A stretch of 64,000 nt of DNA from JAXJSP01 sp036310005 (GTDB taxonomy: Bacteria > Bacillota > Clostridia > Oscillospirales > Acutalibacteraceae). Shown in pieces: positions 42,602-52,100 of this stretch. The DNA lies in contig JAXJSP010000012.1 of assembly GCA_036310005.1 (NCBI GenBank), positions 1 to 64,000 on the forward strand. Reading direction: 5' to 3'. The stretch's first letter is position 1, and each line of letters opens with the position of its first letter. The translations under genes and the position numbers were made by a program. The notes below the pieces were generated by a model that saw only the letters and a program-made list of their open reading frames with translations, was not told where the DNA came from and ran no database searches.

Positions 42602-42851
42602 AATCGCATTACTTATTTTTGTTGTTTATTTACTTTACACCGTGTCGGCATTACAGGTATCTTTATCTCAAAGAAAAGATAAGTTGGCCGAGTTGCAAAA
42701 AACACACGCTTCACTTGAAATTGAAAATGAAAGGCTTGAAAATCTCATAAAAAACGGAAATGAAGCGGAGTATATTGAAAGCATAGCAAGACAGCGACTT
42801 GGTTATGCTTACGCCGACGAGGACATCTTTGTGGATGCTTCAGGCAGATAA
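42570..42851 (+). CDS. divIC: Septum-formation protein DivIC (FtsB/FtsL-like)
   Basis: 93 residues: short cytosolic N-terminus, one membrane segment (about 10-28), a coiled coil (QRKDKLAELQKTHASLEIENERLENL) and the EYIESIARQRLGYA motif that ends the DivIC/FtsB family. Needed for division divisome assembly. It starts inside the end of yabQ, with AGAAGGTG upstream. Confidence 0.92.
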   Translation: MGKQKGSILLKIALLIFVVYLLYTVSALQVSLSQRKDKLAELQKTHASLEIENERLENLIKNGNEAEYIESIARQRLGYAYADEDIFVDASGR

Positions 42852-42872
42852 GAGGAGAGGAAATATCTTTTA

Positions 42873-43310
42873 ATGCAGTTTGAACAGGGGCAGATAGTCG
42901 AGGGCAAAGTAACTTCGATTACAAAATTCGGTGCGTTCGTGCAGATAGCGGAGGGCGCCATAGGAATGGTACATATTTCAGAAGTGTCACAAGGATTTAT
43001 TGAGGACATTAACACAGTGCTTACCGTCGGTCAGACAGTAAAGGCTATGATTATGAAAATATCCGAAGACAATAAAATCAGTTTGTCAATAAAGCGTATT
43101 GAAAAAAAGAAACGCAAATTTGAAAGTAAAGGCACAGTAGCACCGCCGATAAGACCTACTGCGGACAGTTGGACTTACTCAAAAAATGACAGTATGTCTT
43201 TTGAAGATATGATGAGCCGCTTTAAACAAAACAGTGACGATAAAATGTCAGATTTAAAAAGAAAGAACGGCGATGTTAACAAACGCAGGCGTTCTTCCAA
43301 CAAGTCGTAA
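42873..43310 (+). CDS. yabR: S1-domain RNA-binding protein YabR
   Basis: 145 residues. An S1 domain fills residues 1-72 (GQIVEGKVTSITKFGAFVQI, GMVHISEVS, VKAMIMKISEDNKISLSIKR), followed by a basic, low-complexity tail (KRKNGDVNKRRRSSNKS) that may contact RNA. It follows divIC as in Bacillus and ends the cluster at a terminator. Confidence 0.9.
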   Translation: MQFEQGQIVEGKVTSITKFGAFVQIAEGAIGMVHISEVSQGFIEDINTVLTVGQTVKAMIMKISEDNKISLSIKRIEKKKRKFESKGTVAPPIRPTADSWTYSKNDSMSFEDMMSRFKQNSDDKMSDLKRKNGDVNKRRRSSNKS

Positions 43311-43319
43311 CTATTATTA

Positions 43320-43348
43320 AAAGAGGCCGAAAAGGCCTCTTGTTTTTT
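43320..43348 (+). terminator. Terminator of the spoVB-yabR cluster
   Basis: AAGAGGCC (43321-43328) pairs with GGCCTCTT (43334-43341), followed by GTTTTTT. Confidence 0.92.
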
Positions 43349-43358
43349 AGGAGAAAAA

Positions 43359-44198
43359 ATGAGAGAAGTATCACTTTCGGATGTACAAAAAACAGTTGCA
43401 AAACTTTGTATCAGCGCTAATAAAAATTTAAGCGAGGACTTGCAGGAGGCAATTTGTACCGCGTGTAAAAATGAAAAAAATGCACTTGCAAATCAAATTC
43501 TTTGCGATATAAACAAAAACATCTCGGCGGCAAAAGAACTCGATATCCCTATCTGTCAGGATACGGGTATGGCAGTTGTGTTTGTCGAGGTAGGACAGGA
43601 TGTCCATTTTACAGACGGTGACTTTGAAGATGCAATAAATAAGGGAGTAAAAGAGGGGTACGAAAAAGGACTGTTAAGAAAAAGTATAGTCGCAGATCCT
43701 ATTTTAAGAGTAAATACAAACGACAATACACCGGCAGTTATTCATACAAAAATCGTAAAGGGCGACAAGGTGAAAATCACCGTAGCGCCAAAAGGTTTCG
43801 GCAGTGAAAATATGAGCAAAGTCAGAATGCTTACCCCGTCTGCAAGCGAGGACGACATTGTAAATGCGGTAGCGGATATTGTGCGCGAGGCGGGAGCAAA
43901 CCCCTGTCCGCCGATGGTAATCGGCGTCGGCATAGGCGGAGATTTTGAGTACTGCGCTTATTTGTCAAAACTCGCTTTATGCAGAGAAAATGTAAGACAC
44001 AGCGAAAAACTGTACAGCGATTTGGAGCAAAAAATGCTTGAAAAAATTAACTCGCTCGGCATAGGTCCGCAAGGCTTCGGCGGTGATACAACCGCGCTTT
44101 ATGTCAATATCGAAAAAGCGCCGACTCATATTGCAGGACTTCCGCTTGCAGTAAATATCGGCTGTCATGTCACCCGTCACGCAACAAAGGAGATTTAA
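43359..44198 (+). CDS. Class I fumarase/tartrate dehydratase alpha subunit (orphan)
   Basis: 279 residues of the Fe-S hydro-lyase alpha subunit (FumA N-terminal/TtdA). ICQDTGMAVVFVEVGQD near residue 62 holds a cluster cysteine; GIGIGGDFEYCAYLSKLAL near 187 and VNIGCHVTRHA near 268 carry the others. The enzyme normally needs a beta subunit encoded next to alpha. Here the next gene, 3 bp on, is an RNA methyltransferase, and no beta subunit appears anywhere in the remaining 20 kb. The ATG is 10 nt after a terminator and has AGGAG upstream, so the promoter is unclear. Confidence 0.9.
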   Translation: MREVSLSDVQKTVAKLCISANKNLSEDLQEAICTACKNEKNALANQILCDINKNISAAKELDIPICQDTGMAVVFVEVGQDVHFTDGDFEDAINKGVKEGYEKGLLRKSIVADPILRVNTNDNTPAVIHTKIVKGDKVKITVAPKGFGSENMSKVRMLTPSASEDDIVNAVADIVREAGANPCPPMVIGVGIGGDFEYCAYLSKLALCRENVRHSEKLYSDLEQKMLEKINSLGIGPQGFGGDTTALYVNIEKAPTHIAGLPLAVNIGCHVTRHATKEI

Positions 44199-44201
44199 AA
44201 T

Positions 44202-45317
44202 ATGTATAATTTAGTGGCCCCCTGTCTTTTCGGGCTTGAAAGTCTTGTTGCAGACGAGTTAAAACAAATGGGCGCAGAAAATGTGAGCGCGCAGAACGGT
44301 CGCGTGCTTTTTACAGGCGACGACAGAGTGCTTGTAAGAGCAAATCTGTGGTCAAGATATGCGGAGAGAATACAAATCTCGCTTGGAAGTTTTACAGCAA
44401 AAAGTTTCAGTGAACTTTTTGATAATGTCAAAAAAATACCGTTTGAAAAATATATTGAAGTGCTTGACGCATTCCCTGTAAAAGGCTGGTCTGTTAATTC
44501 GGCGCTTCATTCAATTCCCGACTGTCAGTCGATTATTAAAAAAGCGATTGTAAACAGACTCGCGGAAAAATATAAGGTAAGTTGGTTTCAGGAAACAGGT
44601 GTCAAAAAACAGATTTCGTTTTCAATCTTAAAAGATAATGTTACTTTGACTTTGGAAACTTCGGGTGAAGGACTGCATAAGAGAGGTTACCGCAAAAATT
44701 CAAACGATGCACCTATAAAAGAAACCCTTGCCGCCGCTATGGTAAAACTTGCAAGAATCTATGATGACTCTGTCGTGTACGACCCGTTTTGCGGTTCGGG
44801 TACAATTTTAATCGAGGCGGCATTGATGGCAAAAAATATCGCGCCCGGTTTAAGACGCGGTTTTGCGGCGGAAAAGTATCATTTTATAGACAGCACTGTC
44901 TGGCAATTGGAACGCGCAAGAGCGCAGGATATGATAAATCACGATATACCTTTCAGGGCGGTAGGCTCCGATATTGATAAAACCTGTGTCGAACTTACTC
45001 TTGAAAACGCGCAAAAAGCGGGAGTCGCAAAATGTTTTGATTTGTCGGTTGCCGATATAAAGGACTTTTCTTTGACTACACCGCGTGCTATAGTAATTAC
45101 AAATCCGCCTTATGGAGAAAGAATGCTTGATACAGAAAAGGCGCGCAAAATCGAGCAGACAATGGGTAAGGTGTTTATAAAACAAAAAGGTTACAGATAT
45201 ATTGTAATAAGTCAGGACGAGGAGTTTGAAAAACAGTTTGGCAGAACAGCCGACAAAAGAAGAAAACTGTATAACGGAAACTTAAAGTGCCAACTATATA
45301 TGTATTTTAAGGTTTAA
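44202..45317 (+). CDS. THUMP-domain 23S rRNA guanine-N2 methyltransferase (RlmL-N-like)
   Basis: 371 residues. An N-terminal THUMP RNA-binding domain (about 1-155) begins YNLVAPCLFGLESLVADEL. The Rossmann methyltransferase domain has YDPFCGSGTILIEAAL near 188 and TNPPYGERM near 302 (NPPY). This is the COG0116/YpsC family, related to the RlmL half of E. coli RlmKL, which makes m2G2445; target by homology only. Confidence 0.92.
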   Translation: MYNLVAPCLFGLESLVADELKQMGAENVSAQNGRVLFTGDDRVLVRANLWSRYAERIQISLGSFTAKSFSELFDNVKKIPFEKYIEVLDAFPVKGWSVNSALHSIPDCQSIIKKAIVNRLAEKYKVSWFQETGVKKQISFSILKDNVTLTLETSGEGLHKRGYRKNSNDAPIKETLAAAMVKLARIYDDSVVYDPFCGSGTILIEAALMAKNIAPGLRRGFAAEKYHFIDSTVWQLERARAQDMINHDIPFRAVGSDIDKTCVELTLENAQKAGVAKCFDLSVADIKDFSLTTPRAIVITNPPYGERMLDTEKARKIEQTMGKVFIKQKGYRYIVISQDEEFEKQFGRTADKRRKLYNGNLKCQLYMYFKV

Positions 45318-45330
45318 AGAGGAAACAGAA

Positions 45331-46272
45331 ATGTTAAATGTATTCATTATCAACCCTGTCGCAGGCGGCGGACAGGTCAGCAAAACCCTTGCAATAGATA
45401 TTAAAAGTTATTTTGAAGACACAAAACTACCTTATAAAATAGAATATACTCAAAAATCGGGCGACGGTGCCGCTATTGCAAACAAGTGGGCAAAATCGGG
45501 ACAGCAGGTGCGCATTTTTGCCTGCGGCGGCGACGGTACCTTGCATGAAGTCGTAAACGGTGTTGTCGGATACGATAATGTCGAGGTCGGATTTTTTCCG
45601 TGCGGCACGGGAAACGATTACTGCGCAACATTTTCAAACAGAGAAGATTTTATGAATATTGACAGCCAGATTAAAGGCTCGGCAATTCCGGTTGACCTAA
45701 TCGAATACGATTCTATGTATTCGATTAATCAGTGTTCAATAGGCTTTGACGGTCAGGTCGTAAGCAAGATGAATACGGTAAGAAACAAACCGCTTATCGG
45801 CGGAAAAATGTCTTATTATACCGGTATTTTACTCGCCCTCTTAGGGCGGCTTGCAAATCCGCTTACGGTAACGCTTGATGATAAAGATGTTATTAAGGGA
45901 GATTTTCTTTTCACTATTGCCGCAAAAGGTAAATATCACGGAGGCGGTCTTAAAAGCGCACCGGAGGCGGAGCCCTCGTCGGGCAAACTCAATTTTATGC
46001 TCGTAAGAAAAGTAGGTCGCTTGCGCTTTATTGAACTGCTGCCGAAATACATTAAAGGCAAACACTTAAAATATACCGATATAATTATTAATACTTTTGG
46101 CGAAAAAATGCATGTTAAGGCAAAACGCCCCTTACCGATTACCCTTGACGGAGAGTTGATTTACAGCGACGAGTTTGAAGCAAAAATTGTAAAATCGGCG
46201 CTTAAATTTGTAGTCCCGAGTGTTGTAGTCAGCAAAAACAAAGAAAGATTCAAACAGAAAATTACAGTGTAG
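45331..46272 (+). CDS. Diacylglycerol kinase-family lipid kinase
   Basis: 313 residues, DAGK catalytic fold. It begins FIINPVAGGGQVSKTL, then the nucleotide motif FACGGDGTLHEVVNG near 64-78 and PCGTGNDYC near 91. The C-terminal domain has SIGFDGQVVS and the late VKAKRPLPITLDGE. Bacillus DgkB-like enzymes recycle diacylglycerol to phosphatidic acid. GAGGAA precedes the ATG. It is 13 bp after the methyltransferase. Confidence 0.9.
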   Translation: MLNVFIINPVAGGGQVSKTLAIDIKSYFEDTKLPYKIEYTQKSGDGAAIANKWAKSGQQVRIFACGGDGTLHEVVNGVVGYDNVEVGFFPCGTGNDYCATFSNREDFMNIDSQIKGSAIPVDLIEYDSMYSINQCSIGFDGQVVSKMNTVRNKPLIGGKMSYYTGILLALLGRLANPLTVTLDDKDVIKGDFLFTIAAKGKYHGGGLKSAPEAEPSSGKLNFMLVRKVGRLRFIELLPKYIKGKHLKYTDIIINTFGEKMHVKAKRPLPITLDGELIYSDEFEAKIVKSALKFVVPSVVVSKNKERFKQKITV

Positions 46273-46280
46273 GAGATAAA

Positions 46281-46859
46281 ATGAAAAAATATTTACTTGT
46301 AACAGTTTTACTGATTTCGGTTATGTGTTCATGCTCGGCTAAAAATGTCGAGTCGCTTGATGACGGAAATGTCGATTTATCTAAAATACAAAACGATATT
46401 TCCTCTCAGATCCTCCTTGACGAACTCACAAAACAACCCGTAACGGTAACTTCTTATAACGATAAATATACACTTATAATTTCAAGAAGATGGAAACAGC
46501 AGGAAAAAGGCACCTTGTCTGATGACGAAAACAGCATTTTTGAATGTGTTATGTACTCAAACGAGCAAATCAATTCTGCCTTTTATGCAACAGAATATTT
46601 TGAAAGCAAGGATGAAAGAAAGACTGCCTTTTTAGAAAATGTTTCGGACTATGAGGAGTTTGTGAGTGAAAAGAAAAATATAGAATATGTCGTTTTTTCA
46701 AGAGAAGAAGGCGAAGAAAAATCAAAAGCCGGTTACTATGTTTTCTTTATTGAAACAAACGACGGTTGCGTTCAACTCATGGCAAAATGTAACGAGGTCG
46801 ATATAGCAAGTTATAAGCAAGAATTTGAAAGCGTCGCGGAGAGTTTTAAAGCGAAATAA
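46281..46859 (+). CDS. Small lipoprotein, unknown function
   Basis: 192 residues. N-terminal MKKYLLVTVLLISVMCSCSAK is a lipoprotein-type signal; the modified Cys is residue 17 or 19. The exported part is acidic (IQNDISSQILLDELTKQP, SRRWKQQEKGTLSDDENS). A Tyr-rich region follows. No family recognised. It follows the lipid kinase after 8 bp and is the last gene before the groES promoter. Confidence 0.75.
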   Translation: MKKYLLVTVLLISVMCSCSAKNVESLDDGNVDLSKIQNDISSQILLDELTKQPVTVTSYNDKYTLIISRRWKQQEKGTLSDDENSIFECVMYSNEQINSAFYATEYFESKDERKTAFLENVSDYEEFVSEKKNIEYVVFSREEGEEKSKAGYYVFFIETNDGCVQLMAKCNEVDIASYKQEFESVAESFKAK

Positions 46860-46900
46860 ACAAAAGTCAGCAAAAGTCAAAAATATTTTTAAAAAAACTA

Positions 46901-46929
46901 TTGACATATCCAATATTTGGTGGTACTAT
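46901..46929 (+). promoter_or_regulatory. Sigma-A promoter of groES-groEL
   Basis: Perfect TTGACA (46901-46906) and TACTAT (46924-46929), 17-bp spacing. Transcription start would lie just upstream of the CIRCE element. Confidence 0.9.
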
Positions 46930-46943
46930 CATAAATAGAAAAT

Positions 46944-46970
46944 TTAGCACTCTCACTGTTAGAGTGCTAA
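46944..46970. promoter_or_regulatory. CIRCE operator, binding site of HrcA
   Basis: Exact consensus: TTAGCACTC (46944-46952), nine bases, GAGTGCTAA (46962-46970). In Firmicutes, HrcA binds CIRCE and represses groESL at normal temperature; hrcA is not in the window. Confidence 0.97.
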
Positions 46971-46999
46971 CACTATTAAATTTATTGGAGGAAATCACA

Positions 47000-47284
47000 A
47001 TGACACTAAAACCGTTACTTGACCGAGTAGTAATTAAAATGACCGAGGTTGAGGAAACTACAAAAAGCGGAATTATTCTTACCGCATCAGCACAGGAAAA
47101 GCCACAGGTGGCTGAAATTGTTGCAGTAGGTCCGGGAGGACTTGTTGACGGAAAAGAAGTAAAGATGTATGTAAATGTAGGCGACAAGGTAATTGCATCT
47201 AAATATTCCGGCACCGAAGTAAAACTTGACGGAGAGGAATATACCATTCTTCGCCAGAGCGACATTCTCGCAATAGTTGAATAA
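47000..47284 (+). CDS. groES: Co-chaperonin GroES
   Basis: 94 residues starting MTLKPLLDRVVIKM, with the mobile loop EETTKSGIILTASAQEK near 17-34 and the roof GPGGLVDG region. Start 47000 follows GGAGGAAATCAC; an in-frame extension upstream to 46901 would read through the promoter and CIRCE, so it is rejected. It caps GroEL. Confidence 0.98.
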   Translation: MTLKPLLDRVVIKMTEVEETTKSGIILTASAQEKPQVAEIVAVGPGGLVDGKEVKMYVNVGDKVIASKYSGTEVKLDGEEYTILRQSDILAIVE

Positions 47285-47310
47285 TTTATTTAAAGGGAGT
47301 CTTTTATATT

Positions 47311-48951
47311 ATGGCAAAAGATATTATTTACGGAGAAGAAGCAAGAAAAGCACTTCAAGCAGGTGTTGATAAACTTGCAAACACAGTTAAAGTAACACTC
47401 GGACCTAAGGGAAGAAATGTTGTATTAGACAAAAAATTCGGCGCACCGCTTGTAACAAACGACGGTGTTACAATCGCAAAAGAAGTTGAACTTGAAAACG
47501 CTTTTGAAAACATGGGCGCACAGATGGTAAAAGAGGTTGCTACAAAAACAAACGACATCGCAGGCGACGGTACTACAACCGCTACTGTTTTGGCACAGGC
47601 GCTTATCTGCGAGGGTATGAAAAATGTTGCAGCGGGCGCTAACCCGATGGTAATCAGAAAGGGTATTAAAAAAGCAGTAGATACCGCTGTTGATGCAGTA
47701 AAAGCAAATGCAAAAATCGTTGACGGTTCAAAGGACATCGCAAGAGTTGCAACAGTATCTGCAGGCGATGAAGTTATCGGCGACCTTATTGCAGAGGCTA
47801 TGGATAAAGTATCAACCGACGGTGTAATTACAGTTGAAGAATCAAAAACAGCAGAAACTTATACCGAAGTTGTTGAAGGTATGATGTTTGACAGAGGTTA
47901 TCTCTCACCTTATATGTGCACAAACACAGATAAAATGGAAGCAGTAATTGACGATGCTTACATTCTTATTACAGACAAAAAAATATCAAACATTCAGGAC
48001 TTGTTACCTGTTTTAGAGCAAATCGTTCAATCAGGAAAGAAACTTGTTATTATCGCAGAAGACATCGAGGGCGAGGCTCTTACAACCCTTATTTTGAACA
48101 AATTAAGAGGAACTTTCTCTTGCGTTGCCGTTAAAGCACCGGGCTTTGGCGACAGAAGAAAAGAAATGTTAAGAGATATCGCTGTTTTGACAGGTGGAGA
48201 AGTAATCACAGAAGAATTAGGTCTTGAATTAAAAGATACTCAGATTACACAACTCGGTCGCGCTACACAGGTTAAAGTAACAAAAGACAATACTATCATT
48301 GTCGGCGGACAGGGTGATAAGGAACAAATTGAGGCAAGAGTCGGCCAGATTCGTTCACAAATCGCAATTACAACATCTGAATTTGACAAGGAAAAATTAC
48401 AGGAAAGACTTGCTAAACTTGCAGGCGGTGTAGCAGTAATCAAAGTCGGCGCTGCAACCGAAATTGAAATGCAAGAGAAAAAATTGCGCATTGAAGATGC
48501 ACTTTCATCAACAAAAGCAGCAGTAGAAGAAGGAATTGTTGCAGGCGGCGGTGTTGCACTCATCAACGCTATGGCAGATGTTGAAAAATTAGTTGAAACT
48601 TTAGACGGTGACGAAAAAACAGGTGCAAAAATTGTTGTTAAAGCACTTGAGGCACCGATGAAACAAATCGCTGTCAACGCCGGTATCGAAGGCGCGGTTA
48701 TTGTTGATAAAATCAAAAACAGCGGTAAAACAAATTACGGATATGACGCTTACAAAGGCGTTTATACCGATATGATTGAAGCAGGAATTGTTGACCCGGC
48801 AAAGGTTACCCGTTCAGCACTTTTAAATGCTGCATCAATCGCTTCAATGATTTTAACAACCGAAAGTTTGGTAACCGACATCAAAGATCCGTCGGCAGAT
48901 GCCGCAGCAGCCGCTGCAGCAGTACAGGGCGGCATGGGCGGAATGTATTAA
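47311..48951 (+). CDS. groEL: Chaperonin GroEL
   Basis: 546 residues, full length. The equatorial ATP site has VTLGPKGRNVVLD near 28 and GDGTTTATVLAQA near 86; the intermediate and apical domains are intact (AVKAPGFGDRRKEML near 274). It ends in GGMGGMY, the Gly/Met-rich tail. An AAGGGAG precedes the ATG, 26 bp after groES. Confidence 0.98.
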   Translation: MAKDIIYGEEARKALQAGVDKLANTVKVTLGPKGRNVVLDKKFGAPLVTNDGVTIAKEVELENAFENMGAQMVKEVATKTNDIAGDGTTTATVLAQALICEGMKNVAAGANPMVIRKGIKKAVDTAVDAVKANAKIVDGSKDIARVATVSAGDEVIGDLIAEAMDKVSTDGVITVEESKTAETYTEVVEGMMFDRGYLSPYMCTNTDKMEAVIDDAYILITDKKISNIQDLLPVLEQIVQSGKKLVIIAEDIEGEALTTLILNKLRGTFSCVAVKAPGFGDRRKEMLRDIAVLTGGEVITEELGLELKDTQITQLGRATQVKVTKDNTIIVGGQGDKEQIEARVGQIRSQIAITTSEFDKEKLQERLAKLAGGVAVIKVGAATEIEMQEKKLRIEDALSSTKAAVEEGIVAGGGVALINAMADVEKLVETLDGDEKTGAKIVVKALEAPMKQIAVNAGIEGAVIVDKIKNSGKTNYGYDAYKGVYTDMIEAGIVDPAKVTRSALLNAASIASMILTTESLVTDIKDPSADAAAAAAAVQGGMGGMY

Positions 48952-48984
48952 TAAATCATCCGGCTTGTAAGATATCACAAGACA

Positions 48985-49021
48985 AATACCGATTAAGAGA
49001 AATCTTAATCGGTATTTTTTT
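48985..49021 (+). terminator. Terminator of groES-groEL
   Basis: A perfect 14-bp stem AATACCGATTAAGA/TCTTAATCGGTATT with loop GAAA, then a T run ending at 49021. Confidence 0.95.
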
Positions 49022-49046
49022 GTCGAATATGACAGTTTTAAAAACA

Positions 49047-49075
49047 TTTACAAATTATAATAACTATGTTATTAT
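49047..49075 (+). promoter_or_regulatory. Promoter for the two large secreted proteins
   Basis: TTTACA (49047-49052) and TATTAT (49070-49075), 17-bp spacing, 35 nt before the start of the large gene. Confidence 0.75.
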
Positions 49076-49109
49076 AAAAATTAACCACTTAAGTTTAAAG
49101 GAGAAAAAA

Positions 49110-52100
49110 ATGAAAAGATTATTTTCGGTTGTGTTAGTATTATTAATGCTTATAAGCGTTGTGCCGACAGGTATAGTCAGCGCAACAGAGGTTGAACTTA
49201 TTGATATTAACACATTAGAGGTTAAATTATTAAGTGATGAGAGGGTATATGACGGACAGGTGTTTTTACCGCAAGTCAGCGTAACTGACGGGGAAAACAC
49301 TTTGAGTATAGATACAGACTACACGGTACTTTATGAAAACGAGGAGTCGGCAGATGCCGGCGAGTATACACTCACCGTAAACGGAGCAGGGCTTTATACC
49401 GGCGAGGTCGTACTGCATTATACAATAACCAAAATTAATATTGAGCAAACTGCGGACTTATTCAGTCTCTCACAGCAAACCTATTCATACACAGGTGCCG
49501 CAATTAAGCCCGAAGTTTTATTTAATGAGCAGCAGATAAATGCCGACGAATTTTCGGTAGTTTATGCGGAAGATACAGTAAATCTCGGCACAAAGCAAAT
49601 CAGCATCACAGCAAACGAAAATACAAATTATGCAGGCAGTATTGTATTGGAATATGAAATTGTCAAGGCCTCAATCGAGGATATTAAGGACAGATTTTCA
49701 TTATCAAAAACTCAGTTTGAATATGACGGACTGGCTCACAACCCCGCAGTACTTTACAACGGTGAAACTTTGCCCGATGTGTTTGAGGTAACAACTGCTG
49801 ATGACACAACAAATGCAGGAATTGTCGCAGTTACTGTCAGCGCAAAAGAGGAGTCTTATTATCAGGGCGAAATCGAACTTACATACGAAATTTTACCGAA
49901 AGATATTACCGAAATCTGGACAGCAGATAAAAAAGATGAGGCAGACCTTGTTTATAACGGACAAGAGCAAACACCGGAAGTTTCGGTGTCTGACGGTGAA
50001 AGCGAAGTCGCAAGCGAAAATTACGATGTAAGTTATGAAAATAATGTAAATGTCGGTTTTCTTACCGTGACCGTCACCGCAAAGGGAAATTACACAGGCA
50101 CTCTTGAAAAAGAAATTGAGATTTTACCGAAAGAACTTACCGCTCAAAACGCACAGGAACTTGAAGATGTAATATATACATCTTTTGAATTTACACCGCA
50201 AGTTGTAATTACAGACGGTGAGTACACATTGGTAAAAGACTTTGATTATACTTTAACCTACGAAAACAACATAAATGTCGGCGAGGCGACCGCAAAAGCG
50301 GTGCTTTCGGGCAATTACACAGGCGATATTTTAATTAATTTTAATATCTTGCAAGCGGAAATTACGGAGGAAAATGTCGCTTTTGATGTAACAGGCTTTG
50401 TATACAATAAAGCAGAACAAAAACCGCAAGTCAGCGTAACTGTCGGCGAATATACTTTGATTGAGGGACAAGATTATTCGCTTTGTTTTGACGAGGACTT
50501 AATTTCAACGGGTGAAAAGACCGTAACCGTTACGGGACTTTCAAACTTTAAAGGCGAAGTTAATAAGACATATAATATTGCAAGCAAAGAATTAACTGCT
50601 GAAAATGTTGCACAAATAGAAGACGAAGTTTATACAGGCAGCGAAATCACACCCGAAATTACAGTAACCGACGACGAAGTCACGCTCGAGCAGGATAAAG
50701 ACTATTCTGTTGTATATGAAAACAATATAAACGCGGGTACTGCTGTTATAAAAGTAACAGGAATCGGTAATTACTGCGGCGAGTTTGAAGTAAACTTTAA
50801 TATTACACAAAAACAAATCGACACGCTTTTAATTACAGGAGATTATGTTTATACAGGCAGTGAAATTATACCGCAGATTTCGGTAAAAGCAGGCGATTTA
50901 GAGTTAACCGAAGACGATTATGATATTGAGGCAAGCGACAATATAAATGTCGGCACCGCAAATGTAAAAATCACCGCAAAGGGAAATTACACAGGCGAAT
51001 TAAGTGAAAATTTCCAAATTGCCGAAAAAGATATTTCCGAGTTTGATTTCAGATTAACACAGTATTCATTTACATACGACCAAAGACCTCACTGCCCGGA
51101 CATTGAAAACTATTTGTATAACGATATACCTCTTGTTTCAGGTACGGACTACACGGTAGAAAAAGACAGAACAACTGCCAATGTCGGCAGTTATGAAGTC
51201 GTCATCAGCGGTATTAATAATTTTACGGGTACTAAAACCTTGTATTATACCATAAACGAGGCATCGCTTGAAAACCTTGCAGACTTGTTTGAACTTGTCG
51301 ATGCAGGACAAACGGTAACAGACAGCACTTACACTTATGATGAGCAAGAACACATCCCGTCCGTTTTATTCAACGGTGTCGATGTCAACTCCGTTGCAAG
51401 TCTGAGAGTGGTATATAATGAGGACGAAGATTATTATAAAACCGCAGGCGAAAAAATAATCACCGTATACGGTGACAGCCCCTATACAAAAAGCGTAGAG
51501 TTAAAATATGTTATCAATCAGTACGACATTAACGATTATTTAAGCGATAACGATTTACAAGTCGAGTATTCGTATAACGGACAGAGTATTGATGACGGAA
51601 TTGTATTTAAGTCGGAAAAAATAACCCCCGATGTTTTAATCGCAGATTTTAATTTATATGTCGATTATATAGTCACTTATACAGATAATGTCAATGTCGG
51701 CAAAGCGTGTATAACAGTAAAGGGCGTGGGCAATTACTGCGGCGAAGTTGAAAAGAATTTTGACATCTTACCGCTTGATATTTCAAACGCAGAAATCACC
51801 TTAAATCAAACCGAGTTTACTTATACAGGCTACACACAAACCGCAAAAATCAAAAAAGTCACAGTAAACGGAATTGCGCTTTCTTCAACCGATTACAGCG
51901 TTAAGTATTCAAACAATACTTACGCTTCGCTTGAGAGTAATGCTAAAATAGCACTTACAGGTAAGGGCAATTTTACAGGAAAGGCGGTCGCCGAATATAC
52001 AATCAAGCCTATCGCCTTTACGCAAATGGATCCGTCAATCATTAAAGTCGAAACATTAGACAGTTATGTTTATGACGCAAAGGCTAAAACCCCCAAAGTT

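Noticed and set aside
46901..46999. An upstream extension of groES
   Set aside because: It would translate through the promoter and CIRCE element; the ATG at 47000 has a strong ribosome binding site and matches the family.
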